A DNA stretch of 15,097 nt. Source: Gammaproteobacteria bacterium. GTDB lineage: Bacteria; Pseudomonadota; Gammaproteobacteria; GCA-001735895. The stretch's first letter is position 1; each line of letters begins with the position of its first letter. The position numbers and the translations under genes are program-made. Location of the stretch: positions 1 to 15,097 of the forward strand of contig WGBK01000147.1 in the NCBI GenBank assembly GCA_015494335.1. The letters run 5' to 3'. The notes beneath the pieces were generated by a model, which saw only the letters and a list, made by a program, of their open reading frames with translations, was not told the origin of the DNA and made no database searches. This document shows positions 1 to 6,170 of this stretch, piece by piece.

Positions 1-1101
1 AAAACGATTATTAAAAGAGAAGACCTCCTCGAGCCCCTGCAGAAAGTCATCGGGGCCGTTGAACGCAAGCAGACGCTGCCCATACTCGGACATGTCCTGT
101 TGCAGTCCCGGGACGGTCAGGCTTCTCTGACCGCGACCGATCTCGAGATCGAACTGACTGCAAAGTTGAAACCTGAATATAGCGAAGAGGATTTTTCCAC
201 GACGTTGCCGGCACGCAAGCTGCTCGATATCGTCAAGGCCCTGCCCGAGCAGGCCGAGATCACTCTGGCCAGTGAAGACGGAAGGATTCGCATTACATCG
301 GGCAAGAGTCGTTTCACACTCGGTAGTCTGCAAGCCAGTGATTTCCCGCGCATCGAGGATATCCAACCTCACAGCCAGTTTTCTTTACCGCAGAAGGTGT
401 TGAAGAAACTCATCGACAAAACCGCCTTCGCAATGGCCCTGCAGGATGTCCGCTATTATCTCAACGGCATGCTCATGGAGCTCGGCGACAAGGGGATCCG
501 ACTGGTGGCCACGGACGGACATCGTCTGGCCTTGAGCGAGGAACCGGGCAGCTTAGGTATCAGTTCCGATCGGCAGATCATCATCCCGCGCAAGGGCGTG
601 CTGGAGCTGGGACGTCTCTTGAACAACGACGATACTCATGCGGAACTGCTGATTTCCCAGAATCATCTGCGTGTACAAACTCCGGATCTTGTATTCACTT
701 CCAAGCTCATTGACGGCAAGTTTCCGGACTACAACCGCGTCATACCCGAGGATGGCAACCTGGTCATGACCGTGGATCGCGATGTACTGAAACAATCCCT
801 TCATCGCATTTCGATACTGTCCAATGAAAAGTATCGCGGTATCAATCTGTCCCTGAACGAGAACAGTCTGGGCATACGTGCACACAACCCGGATCAGGAA
901 GAAGCTGAGGAAGAGATCACCGTGGACTATCACGAGGACCCGATGGAGATCGGTTTCAATGTAACCTATCTGCTGGACGTACTCTCGGTGCTCGATTCGG
1001 ATCAGGTTCTGGTCAATCTCAAGGATTCCAACAGCAGTTGCATCATCAGGGCCTCGGATAACGATAACTTCCGCTATGTCGTCATGCCGATGCGTATCTG
1101 A
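1..1101 (+). CDS. dnaN: DNA polymerase III beta sliding clamp (5' end cut by window edge)
   Basis: This is the ring-shaped processivity clamp that tethers DNA polymerase III and many repair proteins to DNA. The reading frame is open from base 1, where the translation begins KTIIKREDLLEPLQKV. This aligns with residues 2 onward of E. coli DnaN (MKFTVEREHLLKPLQ), so probably only the start codon lies outside the window. With that Met the protein would be 367 residues, against 366 in E. coli. The conserved LPILGHVLLQ segment, the three-domain clamp length and the C-terminal YVVMPMRI (part of the binding pocket for partner proteins) are all present. The first internal start-like codon (TTG at 100) would delete part of domain I and is not the true start. 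It is followed 23 bp later by recF, as expected next to oriC. Confidence 0.97.
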   Translation, partial: KTIIKREDLLEPLQKVIGAVERKQTLPILGHVLLQSRDGQASLTATDLEIELTAKLKPEYSEEDFSTTLPARKLLDIVKALPEQAEITLASEDGRIRITSGKSRFTLGSLQASDFPRIEDIQPHSQFSLPQKVLKKLIDKTAFAMALQDVRYYLNGMLMELGDKGIRLVATDGHRLALSEEPGSLGISSDRQIIIPRKGVLELGRLLNNDDTHAELLISQNHLRVQTPDLVFTSKLIDGKFPDYNRVIPEDGNLVMTVDRDVLKQSLHRISILSNEKYRGINLSLNENSLGIRAHNPDQEEAEEEITVDYHEDPMEIGFNVTYLLDVLSVLDSDQVLVNLKDSNSSCIIRASDNDNFRYVVMPMRI

Positions 1102-1124
1102 CGAGGGGCTTATGCCCTGACGCC

Positions 1125-2156
1125 ATGGCCTTGCAACAACTCAGTATTGCGGACTTCAGAAATCTGAAGGATGCAACGCTGGAGTTCGATTCCAATATCA
1201 ATCTGATTGTCGGCCGCAATGCTGCCGGAAAGACCAGTCTTCTCGAAGCTCTTTCCGTTATCGTCCAAGGAAAATCCTTTCGCAGTCGTCAACTGAAACC
1301 CTGTATTCGAAAGGACAAGGAATCCTTTCTGCTTTTCGCACGCAATCATGGTCATCGATGCGGCTTCCGCTATGGCCCTAAGAAAATAGCATTGAGGATC
1401 GATGGCCAGAATGTTCATCGTATAAGGGAATTGGCACAAATCACCGCGGCTGTTGTGATGGATCATCGTTCCGTTGATCTCGTGACCGGCCCTCCTGTTA
1501 ACCGCAGGCAATTCATCGACTGGTTGGTGTTTCACGTGAAACCTTCCTATGCCGATCTCTGGTCAAGAGCACAGTCTATCCTGAAGCAACGAAACGCCAT
1601 TCTTCGACAACGCAAGAATCTGGATATGCTTGATTACTGGGATCCGTTGTTGGTCGAACAGACGAAGCGAGTCCATCAGGAACGGCTGAGCGTATTGAAA
1701 AGCCTGCTGGAAAAGGATTTCGGTTATCGGATCGAGTATCGCAAGGGCTTTGAAGAAGATTACGGCAAGCAAATCTCGAGATCCAGGGATAGCGATATTC
1801 GCCAGGGATACACCCGTTACGGATTTACACGCGCCGATCTTAGAATAACCCATCAGGGTCTGCCCGTTACCGAATCCGCTTCACGGGGACAGCTGAAAAG
1901 GCTCTCCATTGAGCTGCAAACCCGCTCGGCCGAATTGATAAAGAATATGGCTGATAAGCCCTGCATCGTGCTGATTGATGACCTTCAGGCGGAACTCGAT
2001 GAACAGAACTTGTCAAAGTTGTATACCCGCCTGCTGTCACTCGATCTTCAACTCTTCGTAACCGGTCTGACCACGGATGCCTTCACGGGGGCATTGAGAG
2101 AGGGAGGCCGAATGTTTCATGTGGAACATGGTATGATTAGTCCCAACCCAGCCTGA
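1125..2156 (+). CDS. recF: RecF, SMC-like ATPase for DNA gap repair
   Basis: RecF binds gapped or single-strand/double-strand junction DNA and, with RecO and RecR, loads RecA. The product is 343 residues (E. coli 357). Walker A is GRNAAGKTS at residues 30-38, the ABC-type signature SRGQLKRLSIEL is at 253-264, and Walker B CIVLIDDL is at 280-287. The N-terminus MALQQLSIADFRN matches the family start. The nearest purine-rich stretch (GAGGGG, 1103-1108) is rather far from the ATG. It lies closer to an out-of-frame ATG at 1112, which reads only ATG-CCC-TGA, so translation may be coupled to dnaN. By eye its composition is less GC-rich than the downstream genes. Two parS-like sequences lie within it, over the codons for F136-H-V-K and F331-H-V-E. 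It ends 10 bp before gyrB. Confidence 0.97.
   Translation: MALQQLSIADFRNLKDATLEFDSNINLIVGRNAAGKTSLLEALSVIVQGKSFRSRQLKPCIRKDKESFLLFARNHGHRCGFRYGPKKIALRIDGQNVHRIRELAQITAAVVMDHRSVDLVTGPPVNRRQFIDWLVFHVKPSYADLWSRAQSILKQRNAILRQRKNLDMLDYWDPLLVEQTKRVHQERLSVLKSLLEKDFGYRIEYRKGFEEDYGKQISRSRDSDIRQGYTRYGFTRADLRITHQGLPVTESASRGQLKRLSIELQTRSAELIKNMADKPCIVLIDDLQAELDEQNLSKLYTRLLSLDLQLFVTGLTTDAFTGALREGGRMFHVEHGMISPNPA
1528..1543. promoter_or_regulatory. parS: parS-like ParB binding site inside recF
   Basis: The sequence TGTTTCACGTGAAACC matches the bacterial chromosomal parS consensus TGTTNCACGTGNAACA at every position except the last. Its core GTTTCACGTGAAAC (1529-1542) is a perfect 14-bp palindrome. ParB (Spo0J) loads at such sites and spreads, recruiting ParA and SMC to segregate the origin region. 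The dnaN-recF-gyrB location is origin-proximal, where parS sites are normally found. The site overlays RecF codons for F136-H137-V138-K139. That ParB binds here is inferred from the sequence match. No parB gene is in the window. Confidence 0.8.
2113..2128. promoter_or_regulatory. Second, imperfect parS-like site at the recF 3' end
   Basis: TGTTTCATGTGGAACA differs at one position (T for C at the eighth base, in the central CACGTG) from TGTTTCACGTGGAACA, the reverse complement of the B. subtilis parS sequence. It covers RecF codons for F331-H332-V333-E334, so the same Phe-His-Val peptide recurs where the site recurs. The central mismatch may weaken ParB binding. It could be a decayed or secondary site. 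Confidence 0.5.
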
Positions 2157-2166
2157 AAGAAACTCT

Positions 2167-4575
2167 ATGTCTGAATACGATTCCTCGAGTATCAAGGTCC
2201 TCAAGGGCCTTGATGCTGTCCGCAAGCGCCCCGGCATGTATATCGGAGATACCGATGACGGTTCGGGGTTACATCACATGGTCTTCGAGGCCGTGGACAA
2301 CTCCATCGACGAGGCTCTGGCTGGTCACTGCAGCGAGATCCTCGTGACCATTCATGGCGACGAGTCGGTCAGCATCCGTGATGACGGCCGAGGCATTCCC
2401 GTGGATATCCACCCGGAAGAAGGTCGCAGCGCGGCCGAGGTCATCATGACCGTGCTCCATGCCGGCGGCAAGTTCGACGACAATTCCTACAAGGTTTCCG
2501 GAGGTTTGCACGGCGTCGGCATTTCCGTGGTCAATGCGCTGTCCGACCGGGTGCTGCTGACCATCAAGCGCGAAGGTAAGGTTCATTTTCAGGAATATGC
2601 CCATGGCGAGCCGTTGGCGCCACTGAAGCCGATCAAGGATACCGACGAAACCGGTACCGAGATCCGCTTCTATCCAAGCCCGGAAATCTTCAGCAATATC
2701 GAGTTTCACTACGATATCCTGGCAAAGCGTCTGCGGGAACTGTCCTTCCTCAATTCCGGCGTGCACATTCGTCTCAAAGACGAACGCAGCGGCAAGGAAG
2801 ATGCTTTCCAGTACGATGGCGGCATCCAGGCCTTTGTTGAGCACTTGAACAAGAACAAGACGCCGATCCACAACAAGGTCATTGGCATCTCGACGATGCG
2901 TGACGACATCGGCGTCGAGGTTGCCCTGCAGTGGAATGACAGCTACCAGGAAAACATCTTCTGCTACACCAACAACATCCCGCAGCGGGATGGCGGAACG
3001 CATCTCTCCGGTTTCCGTGCGGCCCTGACCCGTACCCTGAACCAGTACATGGAGAACAATCTGGGTGGCAAGAACAAGTCCACGGCCTCTGGCGACGACA
3101 TGCGTGAAGGCCTGACCGCGGTCTTGTCCGTCAAGGTGCCGGATCCGAAGTTCTCTTCCCAGACCAAGGACAAGCTGGTTTCTTCCGAGGTGAAGTCGGT
3201 GGTGGAATCGGTGATCTCCGAATCCCTGAAGGATTTCCTCGAGGAGAATCCTTCGGAAGCCAAGGCCATCACCGCCAAGATCATCGATGCGGCGCGGGCT
3301 CGCGAAGCGGCGCGCAAGGCACGGGAAATGACCCGACGCAAGGGCGCGCTGGATATCGCCGGCCTGCCGGGCAAGCTGGCCGATTGCCAGGAAAAGGATC
3401 CGGCGCTGTCTGAGCTCTACCTGGTGGAGGGTGACTCTGCCGGCGGTTCTGCCAAACAGGGCCGCAATCGACGCACTCAGGCCATCCTGCCCCTGAAGGG
3501 CAAGATCCTCAATGTCGAGAAGGCCCGCTTCGACAAGATGTTGGGCTCTGCTGAGGTGGGAACGCTGATCACGGCCCTGGGCACCGGCATCGGTCGGGAC
3601 GAATTCGACATCGAAAAGCTGCGTTATCACCACATCATCATCATGACCGATGCAGATGTGGACGGCTCCCATATCCGAACCCTGCTGTTGACCTTCTTCT
3701 ACCGGCAAATGCCGGAGTTGATCGAGCGCGGGCACATCTATATTGCCCAGCCTCCGCTGTACAAGGTCAAGAAGGGCAAGCAGGAACGCTATGTGAAGGA
3801 CGACAAGGAACTCAACAACTACCTGCTGCAACTGGCCATCGAGGGCGCCCAGTTGTATCTCGACGAGGATACTCCGCCGATCAGCGATCTGGCGCTGGAA
3901 ACCCTGGCCCGTCAGTACATGAACCTGCTGGCCGTGTTCAAGCGCCTCAAGCGCAGCATGCCGGAAACCTTCCTCGACCAATTGCTGCTGATGCCCGTGG
4001 TCAAGGAGGATCAGCTCGATGATCCCCAGCTGGATCTCCAGGCCTGGGTTGAACAGTTGCAACAGCAACTGAACCAGGATGCGGTTACTTCGGTGGGCTA
4101 TCAGGTCAGCATCGAGCAGGACGAGCGCCAGCGGCCGATCCTGAAACTCCTGCGCAAGGTGCACGGAATAACTAATGAAACTGAAATTCCGATAGAATTT
4201 TTCAATGGTTCAGACTATGCCCTGATGCGCGAATTCATCACCCAGGTCGGGGATCTGTTCACCAGCGGAAAGGCCTTCGTCCAGCGCGGGGAAAAGAAGA
4301 AAGCCGTGGCCCAGTTCAGCGAAGCCTATGACTGGCTGATGAACGAGGCGCGACGCGGGCAGAACATCCAGCGTTACAAGGGTCTTGGCGAGATGAATCC
4401 GGAACAGCTGTGGGAAACCACGATGGATCCGGATAACCGCCGCCTGCTGCAGGTACGCATCGAAGACGCAATAGCCGCCGATGAGGTCTTCACCACCCTG
4501 ATGGGCGATCATGTGGAGCCGCGACGCGATTTCATCGAACAGAACGCGATGAATGTCGACAATCTGGATGTATGA
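2167..4575 (+). CDS. gyrB: DNA gyrase subunit B
   Basis: This is the ATPase subunit of DNA gyrase (A2B2), which introduces negative supercoils. The 802 residues match E. coli GyrB (804), including the long gammaproteobacterial insertion in the C-terminal half, which favours GyrB over ParE. The GHKL ATPase motifs are visible: EAVDNSIDEA (E41, N45), DDGRGIPVD (from D72) and GGLHGVG (112-118). The TOPRIM domain shows LVEGDSAGG (E421, D423) and MTDADVDGSH with metal-binding D495, D497 and D499. The tail motif QRYKGLGEMN starts at residue 735. Residues at the E. coli quinolone-associated positions D426 and K447 are wild type here (D423, K444). The start 10 bp after recF fits the family N-terminus (SSIKVLKGLDAVRKRPGMYI). 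The ribosome site (GAAAGAAA) is weak. Confidence 0.98.
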   Translation: MSEYDSSSIKVLKGLDAVRKRPGMYIGDTDDGSGLHHMVFEAVDNSIDEALAGHCSEILVTIHGDESVSIRDDGRGIPVDIHPEEGRSAAEVIMTVLHAGGKFDDNSYKVSGGLHGVGISVVNALSDRVLLTIKREGKVHFQEYAHGEPLAPLKPIKDTDETGTEIRFYPSPEIFSNIEFHYDILAKRLRELSFLNSGVHIRLKDERSGKEDAFQYDGGIQAFVEHLNKNKTPIHNKVIGISTMRDDIGVEVALQWNDSYQENIFCYTNNIPQRDGGTHLSGFRAALTRTLNQYMENNLGGKNKSTASGDDMREGLTAVLSVKVPDPKFSSQTKDKLVSSEVKSVVESVISESLKDFLEENPSEAKAITAKIIDAARAREAARKAREMTRRKGALDIAGLPGKLADCQEKDPALSELYLVEGDSAGGSAKQGRNRRTQAILPLKGKILNVEKARFDKMLGSAEVGTLITALGTGIGRDEFDIEKLRYHHIIIMTDADVDGSHIRTLLLTFFYRQMPELIERGHIYIAQPPLYKVKKGKQERYVKDDKELNNYLLQLAIEGAQLYLDEDTPPISDLALETLARQYMNLLAVFKRLKRSMPETFLDQLLLMPVVKEDQLDDPQLDLQAWVEQLQQQLNQDAVTSVGYQVSIEQDERQRPILKLLRKVHGITNETEIPIEFFNGSDYALMREFITQVGDLFTSGKAFVQRGEKKKAVAQFSEAYDWLMNEARRGQNIQRYKGLGEMNPEQLWETTMDPDNRRLLQVRIEDAIAADEVFTTLMGDHVEPRRDFIEQNAMNVDNLDV

Positions 4576-4577
4576 CG

Positions 4578-4598
4578 CCGGTACACTCTCTGTACTGG
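4578..4598 (+). other. Stem-loop just after gyrB
   Basis: CCGGTACA (4578-4585) and TGTACTGG (4591-4598) can pair over eight positions (one G-U) around a five-base CTCTC loop, starting two bases after the gyrB stop codon. No T-run follows, so it is not a canonical intrinsic terminator. It could stabilise the gyrB mRNA 3' end or form part of an operator for lemA. Confidence 0.4.
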
Positions 4599-4618
4599 AA
4601 ACACAACGGATACTGGAA
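4593..4618 (+). repeat. Direct repeat TACTGGAA x2 upstream of lemA
   Basis: TACTGGAA occurs at 4593-4600 and again at 4611-4618, an 18-bp period in the 68-bp gyrB-lemA gap. The first copy overlaps the right arm of the hairpin. Spacing near two helical turns would suit a regulator bound on one face of the DNA, but no known operator was recognised. Confidence 0.4.
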
Positions 4619-4643
4619 CTTGCGATAAGAAAAGGTCGAATCT

Positions 4644-5219
4644 ATGGAACTGGGTAGCATTGTTTTTCTGGTGGCGCTGGTCCTGCTGGGTCTCTATGCC
4701 GTCAGCCTCTACAACAACCTCGTGCGCATCAAGCACAATGTCTCCAAGGCCTGGTCGAATATTGATGTGTTGCTGAAGCAGCGTCACGACGAGATTCCCA
4801 AGCTGGTGGAAACCTGCAAGCAGTACATGAAATTCGAGCAGGATACGCTGGAAAAGGTCATGCAGGCACGCAACCAGGTCGCCCAGGCACGGCAGAATGG
4901 CGATGTGGCCGCCCTGGGTCAGGCCGAAAGCGCGCTGCGCATGGGTCTGGGCAACCTGTTCGCGGTGGCCGAGGCCTATCCCGAGCTGAAGGCCAACGAA
5001 CAGTTCCGCCACTTGCAACATCGCATCAGCGCGCTGGAATCCGCCATTGCCGATCGACGCGAGTTCTACAACGAATCGGTCAATATCAACAATACCCGCA
5101 TCGAACAGTTCCCGGACCTGATCGTGGCCCGCATGTTCCATTTCGGCCCGCGTGAACTGCTCGAGTTCAGCGAGGCGGAGAAACGCGATCCCGATCTGAA
5201 AGCACTGTTCGACAGCTGA
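4644..5219 (+). CDS. lemA: LemA family membrane-anchored protein
   Basis: The product is 191 residues, typical of the LemA family, whose biochemical role is poorly defined. An N-terminal hydrophobic segment (about residues 5-24, IVFLVALVLLGLYAV) anchors it, followed by a helical domain. The family hallmarks are present: YNNLVRIKHNVSKAWSNIDV, then KQRHDEIPKLVETCKQY, then NESVNINNTRIEQFPDLIVA near the C-terminus. A ribosome site AAAGG (4631-4635) lies 8 bp before the ATG. The gene is followed 22 bp later by a GIDE-domain membrane protein. LemA is found next to membrane partners in many bacteria (often a TPM-domain protein), so the pair may act together at the inner membrane. That joint role is an inference. 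Confidence 0.93.
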   Translation: MELGSIVFLVALVLLGLYAVSLYNNLVRIKHNVSKAWSNIDVLLKQRHDEIPKLVETCKQYMKFEQDTLEKVMQARNQVAQARQNGDVAALGQAESALRMGLGNLFAVAEAYPELKANEQFRHLQHRISALESAIADRREFYNESVNINNTRIEQFPDLIVARMFHFGPRELLEFSEAEKRDPDLKALFDS

Positions 5220-5241
5220 ATCCGGCGACATTTTCCCGGGC

Positions 5242-6159
5242 ATGGATTTCGGTCTCGTCGATGCACTGATGCGGCTGAGTCCGGCCGAGTTCCAGTGGCT
5301 TGTTCTGCTGCTTGTCGCTGTTCTGGCCTACCTGCTGTATCGACTGTTCCGGCACTATCGTCGCTACCGGCTGATCGCCGACACCCCCTCCTCGCGCATC
5401 GCCTCCGCGGCCCAGGGCCTGGTCGAGTTGCAGGGTCTTGCCGAATGGATGCCGGGCGATCGCATCCTGTCCCCGTTCAGCGGCGAGCGTTGCGTCTGGT
5501 ATCACTGCCGCATCGAACGGCGCAAACGCCTGCACAACCGATCGCACTGGGTAGAGGATCTGGACCGGGTTTCCGACGAGCCCTTCCGCCTTGTCGACGA
5601 CTCGGGCGAATGCGTCGTCGATCCGAGCGATGCCCGGGTTCTGAGCCGACATCATCGCCGCTGGTACGGAAGCCGCATCGGACAGAGCCGGCAGCCGGAG
5701 TTGAGCCGTTACACCCTGGGGCTCAGTCTCAATCCGCGTTACCGCTTCAGCGAAACCCTGATCCGCGTCGCTGATCCCGTGCATGTGGTGGGAGAATTCA
5801 CCACCCTGCGGCAGGAAATGCCGGCGGAGGATGAAGAGAATCGTATCGATGAAATCGTGGCAGAGTGGCGCAAGCACCCTGCGCGCTATCTCAAGGGTTT
5901 CGATCTCGATGGCGACCACCGCATTGCCGGCGACGAATGGAACCTGGTGCGCGAACGCGCCCGCCAACTGCTGCAGGAATCCCGTGGACCCGCAGTGAAT
6001 GTGATCCGCAAGCCGGGCGATAACCGTCAACCCTTCCTGATTTCCGCCTTCGACGAGGAAGGACTGCTGCAGCGCCATCGTCGCGGCATGCTGTGGTCAT
6101 TTCTGGGCTTTCTGTTCCTGCTGTATCTGTTACTCTTCGCCCTTCAACTCCGACCCTGA
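5242..6159 (+). CDS. GIDE-domain membrane protein with EF-hand-like loop
   Basis: The 305-residue protein has membrane segments at both ends (about 18-38, FQWLVLLLVAVLAYLLYRLF, and 284-303). The soluble middle begins with a GIDE-type motif, LSPFSGERCVWYHCRIERR (residues 76-94), the hallmark of the domain first named in the mitochondrial ligase MUL1/MAPL. No RING finger is visible: only a few cysteines occur and none form a C3HC4 pattern, so the frequent database label of E3 ubiquitin ligase is not supported. Residues 221-232 (DLDGDHRIAGDE) match the 12-residue EF-hand loop, with acidic positions 1, 3 and 5, Ile at 8 and Glu at 12. That makes Ca2+ binding plausible. The gene sits between lemA and prlC with short gaps, probably in one operon. 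Its ribosome site is weak. Confidence 0.85.
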   Translation: MDFGLVDALMRLSPAEFQWLVLLLVAVLAYLLYRLFRHYRRYRLIADTPSSRIASAAQGLVELQGLAEWMPGDRILSPFSGERCVWYHCRIERRKRLHNRSHWVEDLDRVSDEPFRLVDDSGECVVDPSDARVLSRHHRRWYGSRIGQSRQPELSRYTLGLSLNPRYRFSETLIRVADPVHVVGEFTTLRQEMPAEDEENRIDEIVAEWRKHPARYLKGFDLDGDHRIAGDEWNLVRERARQLLQESRGPAVNVIRKPGDNRQPFLISAFDEEGLLQRHRRGMLWSFLGFLFLLYLLLFALQLRP

Positions 6160-6170
6160 GAGAAGCCACC

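Noticed and set aside
2269..4164. A 631-codon open frame on the minus strand opposite gyrB
   Set aside because: It is a mirror of the strongly coding gyrB frame in GC-rich DNA, with low-complexity composition and no recognisable domain.
1..4575. Search for DnaA boxes (TTATCCACA-type) marking oriC
   Set aside because: None was found by eye. The origin is probably upstream of dnaN/dnaA, outside the window.
5242..6159. Annotation of the GIDE protein as an E3 ubiquitin ligase
   Set aside because: There is no RING or other ligase domain and no ubiquitin-like system nearby. The label comes only from the shared GIDE domain.
6093..6170. Upstream ATG extension of prlC
   Set aside because: It overlaps the preceding gene's coding region, and the added 26 residues have no counterpart in OpdA proteins.
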